In this document: positions 36,976-48,690 of the stretch, piece by piece
How the letters are laid out: the number at the start of each line of letters is the position of its first letter
Position numbering within the stretch: the stretch's first letter is position 1
Source of the DNA: Poecilobothrus nobilitatus
Lineage: Eukaryota > Arthropoda > Insecta > Diptera > Dolichopodidae
DNA: 64,000 nucleotides
Direction of reading: 5' to 3'
NCBI GenBank assembly: GCA_947095535.1
Contig: OX352772.1
Span: 54,703,445-54,767,444 of the forward strand
Notes under the pieces: generated by a model
Database searches by the model: none
What the model was told of the DNA's origin: nothing
The model's input: only the letters and a program-made list of their open reading frames with translations
Position numbers and translations under genes: made by a program

Positions 36976-37899
36976 GTAACTAAAACTAAATCTAATCTAA
37001 ATAAAAAGCGACTTAATCGGTACTTCCTATAGGATTAAACCAGTACTTCCTATAGAAATAAAACGAACAAAGTAAAACAAATTTTAATATTTTTTAGAAA
37101 TCTAGACTATCACTTTTCAAAATTCAGTAATTATTTTGATTATTTCTATTTTTAAATAAAAATTACTTTCTCACTTCTTTATAAAAAGAAAAAATTCAAC
37201 TCTTTATAAGAATTATAACATAACATGTAATCTTTTCATCTTTGGTTATAAAAAATAATATTTTGTATAGCCAAAGGGGATTGTTTCAGTAATCAGAGAC
37301 GACATGAATTTTTTTCTTTTTTAAATTAATAAAATTTCATAAATTTTTATATATAAAAAAATAGGTATATACATATATATATATAATTATATATCCTAAA
37401 GTAATATATTAAATTTATCTTAATATCATTAAAAAAAAAACTTACAATAAAGAAAATTTGAGAAAAACTTATTTTTAGAAATTAAATTAAAAATACTTTT
37501 CCTTATTATAACTGGAGGACTTATAATTCTTTTATAAAAAAAAAAAACTTTGTTTACATTGTTTATAAATTTATTTTTAAATTTAAATGAAATATTTTTA
37601 AAATTAATTAAATTTAATTTAATATGTATGTAAATATTTTAAAGGAAAAAAAATATAAAACTTCTAAAAGAATGGGTTAATAATTGAAAACACTGAATAA
37701 TTAAGAAATAAAATTTGTATTATGTGTATTTTAATATTTAACAGTTTCTAATTAAATCAAATTATCACAAATTTGATTGACGTGTAGGTATAAAATGTGA
37801 AATAGAAATTTATATAAAACTAGTTATGTAAAACTAGCATGAATTGCAAGCGTTCAAACAGTCTATTAATTACATCACAAGACATTTAAAAAAAGTATT
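36976..37899. other. gene-free AT-rich DNA
   Basis: Only AT-rich filler with A runs and short TA tracts (37370-37395). Confidence 0.6.
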
Positions 37900-37904
37900 G
37901 TATA

Positions 37905-38180
37905 GCTGACTTTTATAGTAAAAGTAACCTGTTTGGGTGCTGAGGAAATTTTTAATCCTGAGCATTCAAGCAGGACGACCTGGAACCATGATACCCAAAC
38001 AAAATTTGTATAGTTGACCAAAATATTTTTAATGATACCCCACATGATGATATATCGCTGAATTTTATAGTAAAGGCTTAAAAATTTCCTTAGCAACCAA
38101 GCATGGTGACCTAAAATCATAATTCCCGAACAAAAGTTGTAGAGCTCGAACAAATCTCTTCAATGATGTTTCAAATAAAG
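37905..38180. repeat. diverged two-unit tandem repeat (about 131-152 bp)
   Basis: Landmarks of the first unit, TTTTATAGTA (37911), AAGCAGGACGACCT (37969) and CCCAAACAAAATTTGTATAG (37993), recur in order as TTTTATAGTA (38063), AAGCATGGTGACCT and CCCGAACAAAAGTTGTAGAG. The offset is about 152 bp at the left and 131 bp further on, so a 20-bp indel separates the units. Open frames on the minus strand here follow from the repetition. Confidence 0.6.
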
Positions 38181-38403
38181 ATATTCGGGTATAAATATTG
38201 AAATCCTCATACAGCTTATAAAGGACTAAAAGAGCTGCTTTGACTCCGAAAAGTTTCAATGTCAGATTTTTCTAGATGGTTACATACTAAATTCTATCAA
38301 ATGCATTTTCACGCAAGTATCTTACCGCAAGCATTCTTGTCTAGAAGTGGCTTATCTTTTCGATACGAAGTGGTTTTACGCATTTGTTAGAAGCAGGTTT
38401 ATC

Positions 38404-38462
38404 TCTCTTTATCTCTTTGTGTATATTATATATTATATAATATTCATAAAGAGATAAAGAGA
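38404..38462. repeat. 15-bp perfect inverted repeat
   Basis: TCTCTTTATCTCTTT at 38404-38418 is exactly complementary to AAAGAGATAAAGAGA at 38448-38462, around a 29-base AT loop. It sits 39 bp before the start of R3-a. Confidence 0.85.
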
Positions 38463-38500
38463 AAATTCATATTGAGAGAAAATATATACATATTTTTTAA

Positions 38501-40084
38501 TTTTTATACCCGTACGATAGGATCGGGTATAATAAAATTACTCCTCCGTTTGTAACACCTCGAAATAAGCGAGCTAGATATACCTTCAAAGGTATGGATC
38601 GGATCAGAAAAAAATTCTAAGACTTTTGAGCCATGTCCGTCCGTCCGTCCGTCCGTCAGCACGCTAACTCAAAAACTAAGGAAGCTAGAATCTTGAAATT
38701 TACACAAAATATTCTGGGAGTAATTTGTAGGTTCCCTATTTTTTTTGGTTGAGTTTGGACCAAGCCTTAGGGTAGCTCTCGAACACCTAACTTTTAGATC
38801 CAGACATTTTTTTTGCAATAGAGCTATGAAATTTTAACTACTGATAGATCTCACAAAAATATTAGTTTTATTTTCAATAACTTTTTTTTGTAGCCCCACC
38901 CGTTACGGAGCTACAGCTCCCCAAAGGTTCAAAAAAGCTCTATATTTAAATTGTTATAGCACAAGTTGTATAAGGTATATCTTCATTTTGAAAACGCCAA
39001 ACGATTACTACTTTCATTAGCTTTAAAAGTATATATACAATAAATATATTTTTGTGGCATACGGTGTCTTAATTTACCGTTATGTGAAACTAAAATTTTG
39101 CAAAATCCTTCAACCCTTCTATCTTCTAAACGGTTTAAGTTGGAAACTTGAAATTTTGACAGATGTTAGATCTTTAAAAAGAAGTATGAGTCATTTCAGA
39201 AACTTTTTTTGTATCACCCCCCGTTTAGGAGCTGTAAGGGGTCAAAAACTGAAAATTTTTTTTTTTTAAACACCTGTAACTTGAACACCTGTTAAAATTT
39301 TTTTAAAGTAATACATAAACATTAAAGCTTCAATATTATATTCTTATTTCTGTTAACAACTTTTTTTAATAATGTAGGGTTACTTTATAATTGACGAAAG
39401 TGTTACTTGATTTTTTCAAATTTTCTAACAAATTTCTTCAACAAATTTTTTGCATTTGTTTTACTCGATAATTTGAAATTGTTGAGGATATAATGCGTAG
39501 TACAAAAAAATGCAAATAAATAAACAACATAACGGTTGCTTGAAGAATTTTTATTTATATGATATTAATATATATACATACTTATATAATATCATGTTTA
39601 TTTAGATATCGTATATGTCACTAGTGAATGAATGATAAGAGTATAGATGTATATTATATAGCGCCGTATTTACATACACATATGTATTTTATTGTACTTA
39701 TAAGAAATTATTCTGTCAATGGAATACTTAAATATAATATAATATAATATTTAAAATTATATTTACTATTTTGTACTAAGTAAATTTAATATACATTTAC
39801 CGCTTAGTACTAAATGGTACTATAGAATATTTGAAAAAGTTTTGGATTGATAATCGTTATGTGAAAGGTTAGAATCTGCTTTTGAAGAATGTACATATAA
39901 ACATATAGTTTGAATATATGTATAACCCATAGTTCTAGAAATTATAAAATTCGCCCAAATTATTTTAAAATACTAAAATATTAAAAAAATAATATTATGA
40001 GCAGAGTGACAGGCTGTGAACATACTAACGGTTCGTACGGGTATCTAAGAGTTGACAAAGTCAACTGTATTCTTCCTCGTTTTT
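38501..40084 (+). mobile_element. R3-a: DINE-like element, full length
   Basis: The 5' palindrome TATACCCG ... CGGGTATA is followed by AAATAAGCGAGCTAGATATA, GGTATGGATCGGATC, GAGCCAT and GTCC repeats (38635-38657). The middle shares its body with R2 (ACGGAGCTACAGC, TTTACCGTTATGT, CTTGAAATTTTGA, CACCCCCCGTTTAGGAGCTG). A tail of about 650 bp is private to R3. The 3' end has CGTACGGGTAT (40034-40044), exactly inverse to the 5' end, a GTTGAC-AAA-GTCAAC hairpin (40051-40065) and CTTCCTCGTTTTT. Non-coding. Confidence 0.85.
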
Positions 40085-40693
40085 TAATGCATTTTTCTGC
40101 TTGTGGAAATCTCTAAATTTCTCTAAATATGGACAGGAAATTACACAAGCTTTACTTTCTGTTTTATTTCCTTTTTTTAAATTTCATTAAGTTTTATTTA
40201 TCACTCCTTTTGCTAATACTATTTGTTTTCCCTTTTGGTATTTTTATTTTTTTTGCATAAAGTTGAAATCAAATCTCACGAATACTGGTTGGTTAAATTC
40301 CACAAATTTTTTCTATATATACCTTCGAAAAACAATATTGGACATGCCAAGCTCATGATTTGATTTACGCGGATAAGTTTAACATAACAATTTTTTTTTT
40401 GAAAGTGATTCCATTACAGAATAAAGTTATTTTATTTTTTATTATTATATTACAAAATGATCATATTTTAGGCAAAAACGTAAAAACAACATGGCTACCG
40501 CAAAACAACACTGTAATTATTCTACTTTAATTAAAATTAAAGTATTTCTTTTGCTGGTCAAAAATGAATGTGTGTAGTTTAAAATGTAATAGCATATATT
40601 TAAGTTAAAAATATTGTAGAGCTATTACATGTAACAAAGGGCCAGTAATTCATTCAATTTTTAATGATAATTTCAAATTAAATTTAATTTACA
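40085..40693. other. gene-free AT-rich DNA between R3-a and R2-c
   Basis: AT-rich; nothing recognised. Confidence 0.6.
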
Positions 40694-41545
40694 TTTTTTA
40701 GCACATTTCCAAAAAATTTTTGAAAAAATGTGCTTTTAGTTTCACTCTGTCCGTCCGTCCCTGCGTCTGTTTACAAAACTTCTACGCCGTTAAAGATAGA
40801 GAAAAAAACTTTTAACCATGGATAGGTCTCATAAAAAAAATAATTTTGTGGAACAACTTTTTCATGAAGCCCCATCCATTACGGAGTTACAGCCCCTCAC
40901 ACTTTGAAAAAGCCCTATTTTTAAATGCATATATCTTATGTTCTGCTTAAGATCTTTTCAATCTGAAAACGTTATGCGTCAGGTATTCTTTTTAACTTTA
41001 ATAATTATTATCAAACTTATACAATTTTTTTAAATTTAGTATTTAAATTTACCGTTATGTGAAAACCACATTTAGCATGAAATTTCTTTTTTCGTAACTC
41101 CGACACGCCTTTAGATAAGAACCTCAAATTTTGAGACAAGAAAGAACTTTCAGAATTAGTATAAATTTCCTTAGAAAATTTTTTTGCACCACCCCCTGTT
41201 TATGAGGTATTAGGGCTGAAAAATTGAAAATTTGCTATTTTTAGGCACCTGTAACTTAAGCACCTGTATAAATTTTTCTTCGGCAAGACATAAAAATTAA
41301 AGCTCCAGTAATATGCTTTTACGTGTGTTAACGGTTTTTCTTAGTTATAAAGGGTTCCGGACTTACAGCCCCTCAAAATTCCAGAAAAGTGTTATTTTCA
41401 CATATTTCACATATTACAAAAATTTTTCTTAAATTTTATTTTTTACATTTTCAAATTTTTGTGCAAGTCATAATTCTAAACAGTTTGTATTGTGTTTTGG
41501 AAATATGCGCTTTTAAAAACCGTTGGTTTACACTCTACCTTGTTT
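40694..41545 (+). mobile_element. R2-c: DINE-like element, one body unit
   Basis: Has the 5' palindrome AGCACATTT ... AAATGTGCT, a short GTCC tract (40750-40760), one body unit, then GGAAATATGCGC, the AAACC-GTT-GGTTT hairpin (41517-41529) and CTACCTTGTTT. It closely matches R2-a with one of the two body units removed. Confidence 0.85.
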
Positions 41546-43535
41546 CATTTAAAAATACATATTCTAAACTTTTAAAACTTTAAATTATACTATAAATCAA
41601 ATTGAAAAATTATCACAAAGAATACATTTTTTATAAGAAAACCTACAATATATTAATTAATTTTATTTATATTAATTAAAAAGTTTCTAAGCTCTCATAT
41701 TTCCAAGTCAAGGTTATTTTTTTTATATATAGTACATACATGATTATTTTTATTAAAAATTTTATTTAACAAAAATTTCTAAAAATAACTAAAACAATTT
41801 ATATTTAAAAAAAGTGATGGGCCAAACTAATTGCTATTTTAATTATTCTTACATATACATACAATTAAAAATTAAATTATATGACATACATCTACAAACA
41901 AACAAATGAAAAACAAAAGATGATTTTTACAGAATACAAAATAAAATTATGGGTTATAAATTTATTATTAAATACCTTAGCTTTCAGATTTTAAAACAAT
42001 GAAATATTTTTAAAACGTGAATAGGTTGATTTATTTTTCATTATTAGAATTAATATAAAGTGTAAATAAAATGTATTAACCTTAAAATTTAATTTACGTA
42101 TATGTGTATGTGTATATTTATTTAATTATTATTTTAAATGATATTCAATTAAATAAAATGTATGTATATATAATTTAAATATTTCTTTTTCATCCTTTAC
42201 ATAAAAATTAGTATTTAATTCAAGATTTGATAAAAATGAGTTTTCCTTAAAAAATTTCTTTACCTTTGATATAAAACTTTTTTAGTTTACCGTTATAGTG
42301 AGATTAAAATTATGCATTTTGATTTATTTTTAATTGTTTTTCTTTTCTTTTATCATTTTATAATATTTTCTTTCATTTCTTTTTTTAAAAATAATCAGAT
42401 AATCAAATAAGTAATTTGACAGTTAACACTTCATGGAACACATATTATGTAGTTGAAAATAATTGACAATAATTATTTTTATTATAAACATTGGTTTTAC
42501 CTTTCGAATGTAAGATTTATATGCGAATATTTCATGAAATTAACCCTTTGCCTGGTGAACGCTGTTAACCCCTAAAAAACTTGATCGAGTCACTTCTTAA
42601 CCTTTATTTGATAAACTACATTTTCTAAAAGATGGTGATTAGACGTTATTTTCTATCCCTTTTTTTAATACCTTTTATTTTTACTTTTTTAAAATGACAG
42701 GAATCTAACTTTTTTTGAAGCGTTTAAAAGATAGAATGGAGATGAATTCACTTTTTTCAAGCGTGCAAAAAATTAGTACGGAAAAATGAAAGAAATTCAC
42801 TTTTTTTTTAAGCGTTATTTATATTTATTTAAAAATTATTTTTTATTTTTTAAAATTTTGGCCTTCTCTTACTTTTTGTGCCTGACCATAATAAAAAAAT
42901 TTTACTTTTAAAACAAATAGTTTAGAACTTCAAAAAAGTTTCGAAATTGCACCGTATTTATAACAGCTAAAAATGTCTAAAAACATGTATAAAAGAAATG
43001 TCAAAAAACGTGGAACAAAAGTGGAAGCAAAATTTGAAAAAAATTGAGGAAACAGTGATAAGAGAGTGACGCTTTGAGTATAAAAAATAAAAAGATGATG
43101 ACGTCTGACCGCTAAGTAATAGTTTTTTCTTTAAAAAAAACCCATCATTTCATTTTTATAATTTGTCTTTGAAAAGATATTTTATATGTAGGCGTTTTAT
43201 TTGTTCATTAAAGGAATTCTTAGATTTAGAAACATTTGTTTGTTCATTAAAGTTTGCATTTTCTTTGTATTTAAATATTTGTATATAACCATATATATGT
43301 TTGGCTCTTATATAGTAATAGAATTTATTTAACATTATATTTGAATTTTATTATTTTCGTGAATGTAAGATTTATAATCATATAATCTTACAAAGCTTAA
43401 ATAAAATTATTAATTTATTGTATTTGTTTTACAATAAAAGATTTAACAGAAAAGTCATATAAGTTAATTTTAGATCAATTAAAATGGTTATTATTTTATA
43501 ATTACTGAAATTTATTAATTTTTTCAATTTGGTTT
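41546..43535. other. gene-free AT-rich DNA between the R3 copies
   Basis: No gene recognised. A short TTTACCGTTATAGTG word at about 42292 echoes the R2/R3 body. The stretch 42540-42780 is slightly less AT-rich but unassignable. Confidence 0.6.
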
Positions 43536-45108
43536 TTTTTATACCCGTACGATAGGATCGGGTATAATAAAATTACTCCTCTGTTTGTAACACGTCGAAA
43601 TAAGCGAGCTAGATATACCTTCAAAGGTATGGATCGGATCAGAAAAAAATTCTAAGACTTCTGAGCCATGTCCGTCCGTCCGTCAGCACGCTAATTCAAA
43701 AACTAAGAAAGCTAGAATCTTGAAATTTACACAAAATATTTTGGGAGTAATTTGTAGGTTCCCTATTTTTTTTGGTTGAGTTTGGACCAAGCCTTAGGGT
43801 AGCTCTCGAACACCTAACTTTTAGATCCCCACATTTTTTTTGCAATAGAGCTATGAAATTTTAACTGCTGATAGATCTCACAAAAATATTAATTTTATTT
43901 TTAATAACTTTTTTTTGTAGCCCCACCCGTTACGGAGCTACAGCTCCCCAAAGGTTCAAAAAAGCTCTATATTTAAATTGTTATAGCACAAGTTGTATAC
44001 GGTATATCTTCATTTTGAAAACGCCAAACGATTATTATTTTTATTAGCTTTAAAAATATATATACAATAAATATATACTTGTGGCATACGGTGTCTTAAT
44101 TTACCGTTATGCAAAACTCAAATTTGGCAAAAGCCTTTAACCCTTCTATCTTCTAAACGGTTTAAGTTAGAAACTTGAAATTTTGACGAAAGTTTGATCT
44201 TTGAAAATAAGTATGAGTCATTTCAGAAATTTTTTTTGTATCACCCCCCGTTTAGGAGCTGTAAGGGGTCAAAAACTGAAAATTTCTTATTTTTAAACAC
44301 CTGTAACTTGAACACCTGTTAAAATTTTTTTGAAGTAATACACAAAAATTAAAGCTTCAACATTATACTCTTATTTCTGTTAACAACTTTTTTTAATAAT
44401 ATAGGGTTACTTTATAATTGACGAAAGTCGAAAGTGTTACTTGATTTTTTCAAATTTTCTAACAAATTTCTTCAACGAATTTTTTGCATTTTGTTTTACT
44501 TGATAATTTGAAATTGTTGAGGATATAATGCGTAGTACAAAAAAATGTAAATAAATAAACAACATAACGGTTGCTTGAAGAATTTTTATTTATATGATAT
44601 TGATATATATACATACTCATGTTTATTTACATATCGTATATGTCACTGATGAATGAATGATAAGAGTATAGATGTATATTATATAGCGCCGTATTTACAT
44701 ACATATATGTATTTTATTGTACTTATAGAAATTATTCTGTCAATGGAATATTTAAATATAATATAATATAATATTTAAAATTATATTTACTATTTTGTAC
44801 TAAGTAAATTTAATATACATTTACCGCTTAGTATTAAATGGTACTATAGAATATTTGAAAAAGTTTTGGATTGATAATCGTTATGTGGAAGGTTAGAATC
44901 TGCTTTTGAAGAATGTACATATAAACATATAGTTTGAATATATGTACAACCCATAGTTCTAGAAATTATAAAATTCACCCAAATTATTTTAAAATACTAA
45001 AATATTAAAAAAATAATATTGTAAGCAGAGTGACAGGCTGTGAACATACTAACGGTTCGTACGGGTATGTAAGAGTTGACAAAGGCAACTGTATTCTTCC
45101 TCGTTTTT
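43536..45108 (+). mobile_element. R3-b: DINE-like element, full length
   Basis: Nearly identical to R3-a over its whole length, with scattered substitutions, a shorter GTCC tract (43670-43684), a 15-bp gap relative to R3-a near 44618, and a small duplication (GACGAAAGTCGAAAGTG) near 44422. Its hairpin has one changed stem base (GTTGAC/GGCAAC, 45075-45089). The near-identity indicates two fairly recent insertions or a duplication. Confidence 0.85.
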
Positions 45109-47439
45109 TATTAAAATTTATTTAAATATTTAATTAAAAAAATATAATATTTATAAAAAGTCTTTTTAGTAATTATTACGACATTTTTAAATTTTAAAAA
45201 TAATTAGAATATGTATATGATAAGATAATTTAAATTCTATGAACGCGATCAATATTAGAATCGTTACGATCTTGCAGCGTTCTTCGAAGATATGAATGAA
45301 TTCAATAATTAAAAATTTAAAATTTTATTTTATAATCAGAATATTGAACAATATAAAATATTTTCTAATTCATTTTTAGACTATACATTTTAACTACCTT
45401 TTAGATACAATTTTCTGGGAACATTTTAACGTAAATCTCATCGGTTCACATCATTTTTATTTTATTTTCTCCCTCTTTTTGGCAAAATGTTAAAACAAAT
45501 GTTGTTTATAGCACTAAAATATTACAAAATTTAATTCATTTTTAATTTTTAGAAACTAAAATAAATTTTTTTGTTTTAGAGTTAAGCTAAGTTATAGGTT
45601 CAATGACTTTTAGAAGCTTAAATTTTCTTTCCAAATTACCCAGAAGGACAAAATTATAATTTAAAATTTTTCTACCAGAAATTTGATGGTATAATATCTA
45701 TCTATAATATATATATATATATATATCAAGTAAAATGGTTTCTTTGCTTTTTTTTCTTCATTGTATTCACTTTTTCTTTTTTATTCAATTTTGAATAAAC
45801 ACGACATTTAGTCACGCAAAACGTAAAACAAAAAAAAAAAATTAAAGAAAATTAAATGTCACACAACCACAAAAACAAAAAATGCTGATGATAAGTAAAA
45901 TTGAAATTAAATAAATGAAAAAAAAAAAATAATAATAAAAGCTGAAAGTATAAATATGTGACTTTGTAGATGTATCTAACTATACTTTTTTTATTTTTTT
46001 TTAATATTTTTTCTTTAATTTTTTTTTACCTAGACCTTTTAAATTACGAGGGAAAATAAATGAAAGAAAAAGAATAATAATAAGATTTTAAGGGTGTTAA
46101 TTTTTGTATATTGAACTTTTATAATAAATTAAATTTATACTGAATCATCGCTTTAACTTGTTTTTAGATATTAAAAGTTTCTAATAAAATTTAATTAATT
46201 TCCCAATATAAAATCCCAAAGATTGATGTACTACGTGCCAGTGCCATGTAAAAATATATTTATACCAAAGACTCAAATAGCTATTTTTAAACTAAAGATG
46301 AGAATATCGACCTTCGTACCATTTGCGATTTCCTTAAAAGAAGGGATATATTTGTAGAAAAGCCTTTAACTTAACTATACAGTTACAGATACTAAAGTAA
46401 TAATTTTTTACAATCTTAACTGGCTTCACTCTTATATTAACAGGGTCGACACACAATCAATCTTTAATGAATTTAATTTTCTAAAAAAAAATTTAAAAAA
46501 AAATTTACTGTATTCACAAATGCAAGTTCAAATTCTTTTTTTTTTATTAAATTAATAATTATATTCTCTGTAAGTTTAGTGCTTTTTTTTAGTTATAATT
46601 TTTATTTATCACACCCATATCGGATTAAATAACGTCTTGATATTAGATTTCAAGTTATATGTATTTATATAAGTACCTACAGTTAATAAAAATGGAAAAT
46701 TTATAGGTACCGATTTTCTAAAATTATTTTGTATGAAATTTGAATAATGGAATTTGGATTTTTTTTTTTGTTTGCATGAAATTTGAACTTTACAGAAGAA
46801 ACAAGCAAAATCATATTTGTCTATGCTGTTTGCAAAAATTGATAATATAACTCGTACATCTCTTTTGTTTGCCATTTTATTTGATTTAGGTGAATATATA
46901 TGTTTAATATTATGATTGAATATGTGTAACACAAATAATAAGCCGTTAAACAATTTGTAATTACTAATTACTAGTATTAATTCTAATATTATGGAATAGA
47001 AATTGCTTCACTATTATTCTATTTAATTTGACCTGTGACCTGTAAGTATGCAATGAATTTTTTAAATTATACTAATATTAGTAATTTCTTCTTGGGGGCG
47101 TTTCGCTGTACTCGCGTGGTTAAACATATGGCGAATCAATGGAGACAAAGTGAGTTAAAAATCTGTACAGATAGAAAGCTTTTATTAATTGAAAAAATAT
47201 TGCACCTATAATGGTCATACTAACCGATGGTTGAAGAAATATTGCATTATATTATCCCCTATAAATAAATAGATAAATAATTTATAGTTATCTTTTGTTA
47301 TCACAATGTAAATCTGGATATTTAGCAGTTGTTCTAAATAAAATATAATATATAAACCTTGTAACCCATTTCCATATATAAACCCATAACCCACAAAAAA
47401 CCCATTACGTAAAAAGTTAAAATATCAAAATTTCAGTTT
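45109..47439. other. gene-free AT-rich DNA
   Basis: Holds a (TA)n tract at 45704-45726 and an imperfect inverted repeat GAACGC ... GCGTTC at 45240-45284. A 114-codon minus-strand open frame at 46609-46953 is rich in K, N, F and I and lacks any recognisable domain. Confidence 0.55.
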
Positions 47440-47512
47440 ACAAAACGATTCGAACCCACACTATTATTTTATACGCTTTTACCCACTAGGCCACCGAGGT
47501 TCCAAAGTGTAA
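47440..47512 (-). mobile_element. SINE-B type tRNA-like head
   Basis: On the minus strand: GGAACCTCGGTGGCCTAGTG with A box TGGCCTAGTGGGTAAAAGC, a middle segment, then a perfect B box GGGTTCGAATC (plus-strand GATTCGAACCC at 47448-47458). The spacing of A and B boxes fits a tRNA-like promoter. The anticodon region does not fold into a regular stem. Confidence 0.65.
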
Positions 47513-48379
47513 AAAATTTTATTAAAGAGACATTTATTAATTTGTTTGGGCCGGTTACCATAAGGGCATGTGGGCCAGCTTAAAAAACTTATTATCTAAT
47601 TAATCTATTTTTATATTAAAACTAATTATATTCTTATATTTTCTATTTATGTATGCGTTTTATTCTATGTGACTTTATTTATACTTGTTCCCATATTTCG
47701 TGGTGTTCTAGAAGTTGTATTATTTTGCCAATGCTGGTTTTGTCGTTATGTATTTATACATTTTATTAATAAAAATAAATAAATAAATAAGAGACATTTT
47801 TTACATGTTTTGATAAGTATACATTTGCGAATCGCAAATTTATTAACTGAGAAATTTGCTAAATAATTTTTTCATAAGTACGGATTTAGCCGAAATAGAT
47901 GTTTGTCATCTGTCTTTTGTCAAGTGTTTCTCACCTTTAAACGTAAACGTTAATAAAAAATCATTCATTCAATAAGCCTAAAAAATAACGAAGATTTTTG
48001 AATATATTTCAAGTAAATGGACTAAGCCGGTCATACATTAAGTGGCTAAATTAGGTGGTATATTAAACCGCCATGTTATAGGTCATATATTAAATCTAAG
48101 GAAAATAATATTCAAACACTTCTGAGCCGGTAATTTTAATAGAAGAAAATGTTTGCATTTATAATTTATTATTTATTTTTTAATGATTCGAATTTAATCC
48201 TTTCAAGAACCTATTTGACACTTTTAGATTACCTATTTTTTAAAATACAATCAATTTACTCTGAAATGAAAAATTTAGATCTAAGAAAGGATGCATTTGT
48301 ATAATATAAGCATAAACGAATAATGTATATTGTTTCACCCCAAATCTATACGGAATTGAAATAGTCGTATACCCTTTAA
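47513..48379. other. gene-free DNA
   Basis: AT-rich. Includes a near-perfect palindrome ATTTGCGAATCGCAAAT at about 47823. No gene recognised. Confidence 0.55.
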
Positions 48380-48690
48380 GAATCTACAGCAACTAAAAAA
48401 TTGATAAAGCGCTATATTTAAAAAAAGTTATAACTCAAATTCAATTGGCAAACCACAGACAATTTCTAAGCTTTATAAATTAACTCAAATATAATATCAT
48501 ATTTTTTGTAATAGCATTTAAATTTACCATTATGTCAACATAAATTTTTCAATTATTTTCCAAATGTGTGATTTTTCTTGGTTTCACATCCTTATTTTTA
48601 AAAGTTTTTGTTCAGCAAACCAATACCTTCCAAAATTTTTTTCTTCGTATAACTGCCTATTTAAAATTTGTAGATTCAAAGTTAATTGAT
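48380..48690 (+). mobile_element. decayed R2/R3-body fragment
   Basis: GATAAAGCGCTATATTTAAA, TTTAAATTTACCATTATGTC and a later CTTCCAAAATTTT appear in the order and spacing of R2/R3 body landmarks. No termini survive. Confidence 0.45.

Noticed and set aside
46609..46953. A 114-codon minus-strand frame
   Set aside because: K/N/F/I-rich composition typical of AT-rich noncoding DNA; no domain, no splice sites of note.
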